From positions 1 to 13,727 of the forward strand of contig CAIWKU010000130.1 in assembly GCA_903913355.1 (NCBI GenBank): a stretch of 13,727 bases of DNA, written 5' to 3'. The position numbers and the translations under genes were made by a program. How positions within the stretch are numbered: the stretch's first letter is position 1; every line of letters starts with the position of its first letter. This DNA is from an uncultured Bacteroidota bacterium (lineage in GTDB: Bacteria; Bacteroidota; Bacteroidia; Chitinophagales; Chitinophagaceae). Positions 1 to 6,662 of this stretch are shown here, one piece after another. The notes under the pieces were generated by a model. It had not been told where the DNA came from. It did no database searches and saw only the letters and a list, made by a program, of their open reading frames with translations.

Positions 1-45
1 CCCGCCAATCAGCCAGATGCTTTTAAAAAAGAAATCCCATTTCAT
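1..45 (-). CDS. Start of a probable membrane protein, cut by the window edge
   Basis: An ATG at 43-45 (minus strand) opens a frame that stays open to the window edge and reads MKWDFFFKSIWLIGG. A charged start followed by aromatic and aliphatic residues looks like the first membrane segment or signal anchor of an exported protein. The start lies 45 nt after the stop of the 66-aa membrane peptide, on the same strand. An AT-rich element TATATTTA (50-57) lies just upstream and is close to the Bacteroidota -7 consensus TAnnTTTG. Only 15 codons are visible, so no family can be named, and a chance ORF cannot be excluded. Confidence 0.4.
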   Translation of the reverse strand, partial: MKWDFFFKSIWLIGG

Positions 46-90
46 AGAATAAATATACGGAGGGCGCCAGAATTTCTGATAACAGAAAAG

Positions 91-291
91 TTAATTGAAA
101 TAAGAAAGCGGAATGCTCTTCCATAATCCGTGAGATAGGTTGCCCGTCAATATTTCATATAAAAGATAAGCCGGCCAGAAAATATAATGAATGATCAACA
201 ACAGAACCGAATGATTATAATGCCAGCTGATCAATAAAGTATACAGCCCAAGCAAAAAATAAAGTATCCCGCCTGAATTGCCTTTTTTCAT
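91..291 (-). CDS. Small two-helix membrane protein, function unknown
   Basis: This encodes 66 residues and I do not recognise the family. After the start MKKGNSGG come two hydrophobic segments, about residues 9-24 (ILYFLLGLYTLLISW) and 28-48 (SVLLLIIHYIFWPAYLLYEI), separated by a short HYNH turn. The C-terminal tail (about residues 49-66) is more polar. The pattern suggests a hairpin inner-membrane protein. The two positive charges at residues 2-3 would favour a cytoplasmic N-terminus. The gene lies 79 nt downstream of the NTF2-like gene and 45 nt upstream of another probable membrane-protein start, all on one strand, so co-transcription is possible. The composition is too hydrophobic and organised for a random ORF, but no homologue was available to confirm it. 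Confidence 0.6.
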   Translation of the reverse strand: MKKGNSGGILYFLLGLYTLLISWHYNHSVLLLIIHYIFWPAYLLYEILTGNLSHGLWKSIPLSYFN

Positions 292-370
292 AATCTCTGT
301 TATTGTTCTCTAAAGCTACAAAGAATTCTCTGTGGAACTGCTGTACTTTTCCTTCTCTGAGGCGCAGCTG

Positions 371-838
371 CTATTGCGCCATAAACTTCTCCAACCCAAC
401 TTTAGCCTGTATCTGAATCCGCTTCTGCATAAATCCTGTCCACCCAAACAAAATTCCCTTCAACCCCATCGCTTGTCTGCACCAACGATAAAAATCAAAA
501 GCGTCCGTATGTTCAATAATCAATCCATCCTGAAACCGCATATGCGCGGTAACCCGATTAATAATACGGCGACCGTTTTTTGAAAAAAGATAAGTAGCCA
601 CCCAGTTGCAGGTAGTATATTCTTCATCTAAGAGCCGAATATTATTATAAGTAAGCGAAAAATCCTTTGCTCGCAGACAAAGCATTTCCCACATTGCCTT
701 CGCTTCGGCGGCATCGAGCAAACCAAACACCGGATCATTAAATACGGCTTCCGGATGGTAGCAGGACTGCATGGTAGCAAAATCCAATTCACTAAAGGCA
801 GAATAAAATTTTTCTATCGTCTGTTTCCTGGTATCCAT
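371..838 (-). CDS. NTF2-like (SnoaL-type) superfamily protein
   Basis: This encodes 155 residues with no signal peptide, so it is cytoplasmic. The N-terminus (RKQTIEKFYSAFSELDFATMQSCYHPEAVFNDPVFG) is the helix-helix-strand opening of the NTF2/SnoaL cone-shaped alpha+beta fold. Later strands are seen at NWVATYLFSKNGRRIINRV and AHMRFQDGLIIEHTDAFDFYRW. The C-terminal part (about residues 118-155), with W-x-x-QAMGLKGILFGWTGFMQ followed by an amphipathic helix, is a tail I associate with a subgroup of bacterial NTF2-like proteins. The fold serves small-molecule enzymes, binding proteins and polyketide-cyclase-like roles, so no reaction can be assigned. The start is 32 nt after the polA stop with no terminator between, so read-through from polA is likely. 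A functional link to DNA repair is not implied. Confidence 0.85.
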   Translation of the reverse strand: MDTRKQTIEKFYSAFSELDFATMQSCYHPEAVFNDPVFGLLDAAEAKAMWEMLCLRAKDFSLTYNNIRLLDEEYTTCNWVATYLFSKNGRRIINRVTAHMRFQDGLIIEHTDAFDFYRWCRQAMGLKGILFGWTGFMQKRIQIQAKVGLEKFMAQ

Positions 839-870
839 GAATATGTTTTTAGTTTTCCAAACCCGAAATA

Positions 871-3720
871 TTAATGCGCCACCAACCAGTTTTCACCTAC
901 ACCCAATTCCGCTTCTACCGGTACGCCGTTAGGCAGGGGCAATGCGTTTTTCATTCCTTCCAGAATCAGCGGCTTTAAAAGATCTAACTCTGCGGGCAAA
1001 GCATCAAACACCAATTCATCGTGCACCTGCAGAATCATTTTTGATTCCAGGCCCGCATCTTTTATTTTCTGATGAATAGCAATCATGGCCAGCTTAATCA
1101 TATCAGCTGCTGTTCCCTGTATAGGTGAGTTCACCGCATTTCGTTCTGCATATCCCCGAACGGTAAAATTAGACGAGTTGATATCCTTTAACCAGCGTTT
1201 ACGACCCAGCAGGGTTTCTACATATCCTTTTTGTTGTGCAAACTTCACCGTCTCATCCATATAAGTGGTAATGCCCACAAATTCTTTTTTATAATTATCA
1301 ATGATCTCCTTGGCTTCAGACCGGGGAATACCCAGATTATCTGCCAGGCCAAAAGCCCCCTGACCATAAATAATCCCGAAGTTTACGCTCTTGGCTTTGT
1401 AACGCATTTCCTTGGTTACTTCCGATTCGGGAACATTATATACCTTGGCGGCGGTTGCTGTATGAATATCTTTTCCCTGTTGAAAAGCCTCGCACATATT
1501 CGGGTCGGCGCTGATCGCCGCTACAATTCTCAATTCTATTTGTGAATAATCCGCACTTACCAAAACCCGGTCCGGCGTTCTCGGAATAAATGCTTTTCTG
1601 ATCTCTCTACCACGATCGCTTCTGATGGGTATATTCTGCAGATTTGGATTATTACTACTTAAGCGCCCAGTTACTGCTACTGCCTGTGCATAAGAGGTAT
1701 GCACTCTTCCGGTTTTACTATTAATGATCAACGGCAGCGCATCTACATAAGTGCTTTTCAGTTTTGTTAATTCACGAAACCCGAGAATATCTGCTACAAT
1801 CGGATTGTTGTTGGCCAGTTTTTGCAAGACATCTTCACCGGTTGCATATTGCCCCGTCTTGGTTTTTTTTGCTTTGGGATCAATCTTCAACAGATCAAAT
1901 AAAACCTCTCCCAATTGTTTTGGCGAAGCCAGGTTAAAACGAACTCCCGCCTGTGCGTAAACATTTTCTTCAAACTTGCGGGCATCTTTTTCCAGCTCTT
2001 TGCTGTATTCATTTAAAAAGCCCACATCAATTTTTACGCCTTCAAATTCCATATCCGTCAACACACGCACCAGCGGATTTTCAACCGTATCAAAAACACG
2101 TTGTACCGCTTTTTCTTTCAGCAGCGGCACAAATACCTGTTTTAGTTGTAGGGTGATATCGGCATCTTCTGCCGCATATTCTTTTACTTTTTCCACTTCC
2201 ACATCCCGCATATTTCCCTGGCCCTTTCCTTTCTTTCCAATCAACTCATCAATATGCACGGGCTCATAACCCAGGTATTGTGCACTCAATAAATCCATGC
2301 TTCTTCTTCCCTCCGGTTCTATCAGGTAATGCGCAAGCATGGTATCAAAAATGGGCCCCTTGATTTCTATATCATACCATTTCAAAACCAGCATATCATA
2401 TTTCAGATTCTGTCCCACCCAGGTTATTTCGGGATGATTGAAAAGGGGTAAGAATTGTTCCAATATGGCAAGGGTTGCTTTTCTATCTGCGGGACAGGGG
2501 ATATAATAACCCGCTGCTTTCTTAATAGAAAAGCTTAGACCCACCAGATCGGCCTCGTTTGCGTCTATATTGGTGGTTTCTGTATCAAAGCATATCTCTT
2601 TTTGCTGCATCAGCAAAATCAATAATTGCTGTATAGCATCCCGGCCCTCTATCAGTTCATAATCATGAACAGTATTGCTGATATTTTTCTCTGCGAGCAA
2701 TCCGGAACTTTCTTCTCCGGTAATGATTGTGGAGTCAGGGGTGCTTTCTTTTTTGGCGCTCTTATATTCGCTTTTACTGGTATTTACCGTATTACCAAAC
2801 AAATCTGTCTGTACGGGTTGTGGCGCAGAATGGAAGGCGTTGAATTCATCTCCCAAAATTCTTTTACCCAGGGTTTTAAATTCCAACTCTGTAAACACCG
2901 CCACCAACTCTTCTTTATTCCATTCTTTCAATCGATAATCTTCTTCATGAAAACTCACCGGCACATTGGTAATAATAGTAGCCAGTTTTTTACTCATGAT
3001 GGCCATTTCTTTACCGTTCCTTACTTTCTCGCCCAATGCTCCTTTAATCTTATCTGCATTATCGAGAATGTTTTCCAGTGTATCATATTCTTTCAACAAC
3101 TTAGCCGCTGTTTTTTCACCCACACCCGGAATGCCCGGAATATTATCTACTGCATCGCCCATCAGTCCCAGCATATCAATCACCTGTTCCACTCTTTGTA
3201 TATCCCATTTGGCGCAGATTTTTTCTGCGGTCAAAATTTCTTCTGCATTGCCAAAAGACGGCGGCTTATAAATAAACACACTGGGGTGCACCAACAACTG
3301 ACCATAATCCTTATCCGGCGTAACCATATACACGTCATACCCCTTATCCGCTGCCTGCCAGGCAACCGTACCTATTACATCATCTGCCTCGTACCCATCC
3401 ATTTCCACTACCGGGATATTGAACCCTTCAATAATTCTTTTGATATCGGGAATAGAAGCTAGCAGATCTTCAGGCGCCTCCTGTCTGTTCGCTTTATAAT
3501 CTGTAAAATCAGTATGCCTCTCCGTAGGCGCATGCGTATCAAAACAAACCGCCAGATGGGTGGGTTTCTCTTTGTTGATCAAATCAAACAAAGTATTTGT
3601 AAACCCAAACTGTGCATTGGTATTCCTCCCCTTCGAAGTAATTCTCGGATTCCTGATCAGGGCATAGTAAGCCCGGTAGATCAAAGCAAACGCATCCAGC
3701 AGAAAGAGTTTTTTTGCCAT
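871..3720 (-). CDS. polA: DNA polymerase I
   Basis: This 949-residue family A polymerase acts in Okazaki-fragment processing and repair synthesis. The 5'-nuclease domain (about 1-290) shows the start LFLLDAFALIYRAYYA, DGYEADDVIGT (108-118), GLMGDAVDNIPG (185-196) and the helix-hairpin-helix GVGEKTAAKLL. The 3'-5' exonuclease (about 350-545) keeps all the DEDD-type residues: D379 and E381 in FDTET, D442 in QNLKYD, and Y515/D519 in YAAED, so proofreading should be active. The polymerase domain (about 550-949) has motif A SADYSQIELR (D724), motif B RYKAKSVNFGIIYG (R773, K777, F781, Y785) and motif C QVHDELVFD (D901, E902). F781 matches the Phe of E. coli Pol I at the position that selects against dideoxynucleotides. 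The linker carries QTDLF at 304-308, a possible sliding-clamp peptide. The start matches the usual family start. Confidence 0.98.
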   Translation of the reverse strand: MAKKLFLLDAFALIYRAYYALIRNPRITSKGRNTNAQFGFTNTLFDLINKEKPTHLAVCFDTHAPTERHTDFTDYKANRQEAPEDLLASIPDIKRIIEGFNIPVVEMDGYEADDVIGTVAWQAADKGYDVYMVTPDKDYGQLLVHPSVFIYKPPSFGNAEEILTAEKICAKWDIQRVEQVIDMLGLMGDAVDNIPGIPGVGEKTAAKLLKEYDTLENILDNADKIKGALGEKVRNGKEMAIMSKKLATIITNVPVSFHEEDYRLKEWNKEELVAVFTELEFKTLGKRILGDEFNAFHSAPQPVQTDLFGNTVNTSKSEYKSAKKESTPDSTIITGEESSGLLAEKNISNTVHDYELIEGRDAIQQLLILLMQQKEICFDTETTNIDANEADLVGLSFSIKKAAGYYIPCPADRKATLAILEQFLPLFNHPEITWVGQNLKYDMLVLKWYDIEIKGPIFDTMLAHYLIEPEGRRSMDLLSAQYLGYEPVHIDELIGKKGKGQGNMRDVEVEKVKEYAAEDADITLQLKQVFVPLLKEKAVQRVFDTVENPLVRVLTDMEFEGVKIDVGFLNEYSKELEKDARKFEENVYAQAGVRFNLASPKQLGEVLFDLLKIDPKAKKTKTGQYATGEDVLQKLANNNPIVADILGFRELTKLKSTYVDALPLIINSKTGRVHTSYAQAVAVTGRLSSNNPNLQNIPIRSDRGREIRKAFIPRTPDRVLVSADYSQIELRIVAAISADPNMCEAFQQGKDIHTATAAKVYNVPESEVTKEMRYKAKSVNFGIIYGQGAFGLADNLGIPRSEAKEIIDNYKKEFVGITTYMDETVKFAQQKGYVETLLGRKRWLKDINSSNFTVRGYAERNAVNSPIQGTAADMIKLAMIAIHQKIKDAGLESKMILQVHDELVFDALPAELDLLKPLILEGMKNALPLPNGVPVEAELGVGENWLVAH

Positions 3721-3724
3721 GGCA

Positions 3725-3732
3725 CTAAAGTA
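3725..3732 (-). promoter_or_regulatory. Possible -7 promoter element of polA
   Basis: The minus strand reads TACTTTAG, one mismatch from the Bacteroidota -7 consensus TAnnTTTG, four bases before the polA ATG. A transcript from here would be leaderless or nearly so. No TTTG-type -33 element is seen at the expected distance; that position is occupied by the AT-rich repeat at 3741-3797, so the match may be chance. Confidence 0.22.
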
Positions 3733-3740
3733 AACAAATG

Positions 3741-3797
3741 AATTTGAAAAATGGGGCTATGTGGCAATTTGAAAATTTGAAAATTTGAAAATGAGGG
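3741..3797 (-). repeat. ATTTTCAAATT-family repeat, inverted copy upstream of polA
   Basis: Read on the minus strand, this stretch contains three tandem TTTTCAAAT units, then GCCACATAGCCCC, then another TTTTCAAATT unit. It has the same order of blocks as the copies at 3880-3916 and 6627-6662 but in opposite orientation, with one extra TTTTCAAA unit and a small insertion in the GCC spacer. It ends 20 nt before the polA start codon, so it replaces or forms part of the polA promoter region. Confidence 0.8.
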
Positions 3798-3879
3798 ACC
3801 ACGAAAAGCCTAAGAAAGCTATCGGCCAAAGAATCTATCCCAAAAAGAACCACAATACCTTAAGTAATGATTAGCCCCC
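3798..3879. other. Core between two inverted repeat copies
   Basis: About 80 nt lie between the inverted repeat copies, making a miniature-element-like layout (arm, core, inverted arm). The core is less AT-rich than its arms and contains no recognisable gene or RNA. A 27-codon plus-strand ORF (3791-3874) crosses it but lacks a ribosome binding site and resembles nothing I know. Short blocks such as ACCACGAAAAGCCTAAG look like degenerate intergenic repeat sequence. Confidence 0.4.
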
Positions 3880-3916
3880 CATTTTCAAATTTTCAAATTG
3901 CCCCATTTTCAAATTG
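3880..3916 (+). repeat. ATTTTCAAATT-family repeat abutting the DUF5916 stop
   Basis: On the plus strand this reads CATTTTCAAATTTTCAAATT, then GCCC, then CATTTTCAAATTG. It is the direct counterpart of 6627-6662 and the inverted counterpart of 3741-3797. It ends two bases from the stop codon (3919-3921) of the DUF5916 gene, which is on the minus strand, so it forms the first part of that gene's 3' untranslated region. Confidence 0.8.
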
Positions 3917-3918
3917 TT

Positions 3919-6363
3919 TCACACGTGTTTTTTCCTAACAGATAAATAATCTAAAAAATAAATTACCTGCAAGGAAATACTATTTAGCTGCGGGGCGGTG
4001 AGGGTGTTGTTGAGGTTTTGGATATAGTTGCTGGCAATATTGGTGTCCTGGGTGCCGATGGCGTTTTTCCAGGCGATATTGATGAAGCTGCCGAGTGCGA
4101 ATTGCCATGTGTATAAGAGGTCTACGTTGAAATAGTTGACGTTGTAGTTGGCCACAGAATTATAATTGGTGGGGTTGGCTATGATGCCACCGTCCTGGGT
4201 AAGGGTAAAGTATTGGGTATTGTTAACCAGGCTCCAGTAATGACGGGTGCGGATACTCAACCCCATTTTGTTGTTGAAATTGTACTTAACCGTAAAAATG
4301 TTTTCCAGTGTAGTAACTTTTCTTAACGCAAAAATGCTGGAATCGCCCACCAGTGTGGCAAACCCAAGGTTATTGGTTCTTAGGGTTAGATTGCTGTTGG
4401 TGCTGATGGTTAATTTTTTATTGAATCGGAATTGATTACCAAAACTGATATCATATCCATCAGATCCATATTTGGCAGAACGGTTTCGGTATAGCTGGCC
4501 GCTGGCAGAATATTGTTTGGCATTATTCGATTGAAACCAAAGTCCATAATAGGCATATTCGGGTCTGTGAAAAACACGACCCGCTATCCGGGGTTCATAG
4601 AAATCATTTTGTGCCGCATAAAAATTAAACCCTCCACCAACCACCCATAAACTTTTCAGCTGACTATTCACATTCACATTTAGCCAGAGGTTCTGGTAAT
4701 CCCAGGGTTTAAAGCGCATAGATAAACTTCCGTTTACGTTTGCATAGATATTATTATACCAGCCTTTGGGCTTTAGCCATTTATAACCCATCCAGAAACC
4801 ATGGTCATAAAAATTGTTATTGGTCTGATAGCCCATATCATTATTACTGTACTTATTATCAGATAACTCTTCCCAGATATTCAGGTTAAAGCGACCACCG
4901 GTTTTGGAAACGGCTAATGTATGATCGTGGCCATCTTCATTTTTTCCTCCCGGTAAATAACTTAACAACTGACTCTCGGCCAGTTTACCGCTCAGGTTCC
5001 AGTTATTCTTTTTATCATATAGGTCCCAGAGAGCCGCTGTCACATTTGCATTATAATTGCTACCGCCGCGTGTTACATTGGTATTGATAAAGGAAACGCT
5101 TGAATTGTGTTTTAAGGATTGATCAAAAACAACGATATTATAATTCGTGAGCGGATCTGTTTCAATTTTCCGTACGTCTTTTCCATTGTATTCAACTGTT
5201 GCGTATTGTGGGGCGGTGAGTGCATTAAACACACCAATACCCAAACCGGTAGAGGTTCTTCCGCTTACCTTGGTTGCGTTGATGATTCGCGAATTTTCAG
5301 GATTCGAGGAAATCGTTTCTCCCGCATTCAATTCATTATAAGCGTCATAATAATGAATCGGCATCCCGGCAATACGTCTGCTGTAAAACAGATTCCCCTT
5401 GCTGAACAGATCCGTTCCCTCTGTAAAAAAGGTTCTGTTCTCGTTGTATTTTACTTCAAAGGGTGTGAGGTTAAGCACATGGTTATCACTCTGCACCTGT
5501 CCAAAATCCGGCACCAGGGTCATATCTAAAGTAAACGCCTGGTTAATGCCATATTTCACATCCATACCCCCGTTTACCAAGGTGGTGGTGTTTTTAAGCG
5601 TTGGATCGTTATAGGGATAGTTGTTTACGTAAGTGGAAAAATAAGGAGATATGGATAAACGAACCGGCAGTTTAATGTCCTGAATATCTTTCCATATCCC
5701 AAACTGTGCAAAAAAGTTTCCGCCGATAGTGGGATCCGTCGGGTTCCACATGAGCTGTATGCCACTCTTGCTTCTGCGTCTGGTTAAATTAATACCCCAA
5801 TCCTGTTTCTTTGAATTACTGAATCGAATAGCGGAATAGGGGATTCGCATTTCAAAAGTCCAACCCCCTTTTACAATCTTTGCTTTCGATTCATACACAC
5901 TGTTCCAGCTACCATCCTCACCTGTATTCGAATATTTGGCATCGTACTGTTCACCCAGTGGGGTAACATAATAGCCAAAGCCATTGATCTTATCATTATA
6001 GGTATCAAACAAAACCCCCACAAAATCATTAACACCCACCACATCTCTGCCTACCAGTTCGGTTGAAATGCTATCGTTACTGGCTTCGTGACAAAATCCG
6101 CCGATATAGATCGCATTATTATCATAGAGGAAATATACTTCCGTACGATTTTCTTTTTTCTCAATTTTACCATAGGAGGGTCTCCACTCTACAAAATCAG
6201 TAGCCATTGGAGCGGTTTTCCAGGCCAGATCATTCAAATCACCATCAATCACAATCTTTTGAGTGGTTCTTACCGCAGGAAGGTTTTTAATGACCTGTTG
6301 TTTCTGAGAAAACCCAGATAAACAAAAGAGAATGGCAAACAGGCTCAGCAGTTGTGGTCTCAT
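3919..6363 (-). CDS. DUF5916 outer-membrane-type protein with CBM9-like domain
   Basis: This encodes 814 residues. Residues 1-20 form a signal peptide (LLSLFAILFCLSGFSQ). About 36-215 is a CBM9-like beta-sandwich, recognised by IDGDLNDLAW, EVYFLYDNNAIYIGG and the later GGWTFEMRIPYSAIRF. The rest (about 235-814) matches DUF5916, whose hallmark is seen at 283-320: LVPDFGQVQSDNHVLNLTPF followed by EVKYNENRTFFTEGTDLF. The many alternating hydrophobic/aromatic strands after this point fit an outer-membrane beta-barrel, and the end SLQVIYFLDYLSVRKK is usual for the family. The function is unknown; Bacteroidota members are often annotated only as carbohydrate-binding-like or hypothetical. It stands alone: an intrinsic terminator and a 297-nt gap separate it from the amidohydrolase operon upstream, and 198 nt of repeat-rich DNA separate it from polA. 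Confidence 0.9.
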   Translation of the reverse strand: MRPQLLSLFAILFCLSGFSQKQQVIKNLPAVRTTQKIVIDGDLNDLAWKTAPMATDFVEWRPSYGKIEKKENRTEVYFLYDNNAIYIGGFCHEASNDSISTELVGRDVVGVNDFVGVLFDTYNDKINGFGYYVTPLGEQYDAKYSNTGEDGSWNSVYESKAKIVKGGWTFEMRIPYSAIRFSNSKKQDWGINLTRRRSKSGIQLMWNPTDPTIGGNFFAQFGIWKDIQDIKLPVRLSISPYFSTYVNNYPYNDPTLKNTTTLVNGGMDVKYGINQAFTLDMTLVPDFGQVQSDNHVLNLTPFEVKYNENRTFFTEGTDLFSKGNLFYSRRIAGMPIHYYDAYNELNAGETISSNPENSRIINATKVSGRTSTGLGIGVFNALTAPQYATVEYNGKDVRKIETDPLTNYNIVVFDQSLKHNSSVSFINTNVTRGGSNYNANVTAALWDLYDKKNNWNLSGKLAESQLLSYLPGGKNEDGHDHTLAVSKTGGRFNLNIWEELSDNKYSNNDMGYQTNNNFYDHGFWMGYKWLKPKGWYNNIYANVNGSLSMRFKPWDYQNLWLNVNVNSQLKSLWVVGGGFNFYAAQNDFYEPRIAGRVFHRPEYAYYGLWFQSNNAKQYSASGQLYRNRSAKYGSDGYDISFGNQFRFNKKLTISTNSNLTLRTNNLGFATLVGDSSIFALRKVTTLENIFTVKYNFNNKMGLSIRTRHYWSLVNNTQYFTLTQDGGIIANPTNYNSVANYNVNYFNVDLLYTWQFALGSFINIAWKNAIGTQDTNIASNYIQNLNNTLTAPQLNSISLQVIYFLDYLSVRKKHV

Positions 6364-6544
6364 AGAGTCTTTTTAAACGCAAGCCAAACAGGGAAATCCG
6401 GCAATAGCCGAACGCCCCAGGCAATCTGCGCAGTAAAGAAACGACCCACCCAACAATAGGTTACAGCCCACCCCTGTTAAATCCCCTCCAATTAACACAA
6501 ACGGCCCACACCCATTATAAGCGGCACATAAAGGAACCCTCACA
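6364..6544 (-). other. Leader region of the DUF5916 gene with clustered G-runs
   Basis: This is the non-coding stretch between the terminator and the DUF5916 start. On the transcribed-sense (minus) strand it holds seven runs of three or more G (plus-strand C-runs at 6445-6447, 6449-6451, 6467-6469, 6471-6474, 6483-6486, 6505-6507 and 6511-6513), which stand out in this AT-leaning genome. They form three GGG(T or TGT)GGG-like pairs. The promoter of the gene must lie in this stretch, but I see no convincing TAnnTTTG element, and no small gene or RNA. Confidence 0.4.
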
Positions 6545-6575
6545 ATAAAAAAGCCTCCGCATTTCGCGGAGGCTT
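6545..6575 (-). terminator. Intrinsic terminator ending the amidohydrolase operon
   Basis: A perfect 10-bp stem (6551-6560 pairing with 6566-6575, AAGCCTCCGC / GCGGAGGCTT) encloses a 5-nt loop. On the minus strand the stem is followed by TTTTTTATTGTG, giving a standard rho-independent terminator for minus-strand transcription. It lies 86 nt past the stop of the 444-aa amidohydrolase and 10 nt past the stop of the beta-barrel-like fragment at 6586-6630, which suggests it originally belonged to that lost gene. Confidence 0.9.
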
Positions 6576-6585
6576 CAAATAATTC

Positions 6586-6630
6586 TTAAAAAGTATAAGC
6601 CAGGTTATAGGAAATGAATCTCAATCCATT
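6586..6630 (-). pseudogene. Possible remnant: C-terminal strand of a lost outer-membrane barrel gene
   Basis: The minus strand reads NGLRFISYNLAYTF-stop. Alternating hydrophobic residues ending in a C-terminal phenylalanine are the usual signature of the last strand (BAM recognition signal) of outer-membrane barrels. The stop (6586-6588) is 10 nt before a terminator, the spacing expected for a real gene end. Upstream, the frame runs straight into the AT-rich repeat at 6627-6662 and then the stop codon of the amidohydrolase, so the body of the gene is absent. Only 14 residues support this, so chance is possible. Confidence 0.4.
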
Positions 6631-6662
6631 TTCAAATTTTCAAAATGCCACATTTTCAAATT
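6627..6662 (+). repeat. ATTTTCAAATT-family repeat abutting the amidohydrolase stop
   Basis: On the plus strand this reads CATTTTCAAATTTTCAAAAT, GCCA, then CATTTTCAAATT, with one base change in the second unit relative to the 3880-3916 copy. Its last bases overlap the TAA stop codon (6661-6663) of the 444-aa amidohydrolase on the minus strand. It separates that stop from the beta-barrel-like remnant. Confidence 0.8.

Noticed and set aside
73..88. Small hairpin TTTCTG-ATAA-CAGAAA after the 66-aa gene
   Set aside because: The stem is only 6 bp, AT-rich and has no T-tract on the minus strand; too weak to call a terminator.
2626..3462. 278-codon plus-strand open frame antisense to polA
   Set aside because: It lies wholly inside a clearly coding polA and its translation is rich in Ile, Phe, His and Cys without any recognisable domain; it is a reading-frame shadow.
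3791..3874. 27-codon plus-strand ORF within the repeat-flanked core
   Set aside because: There is no ribosome binding site, the start lies in the repeat arm, and the peptide resembles nothing known to me.
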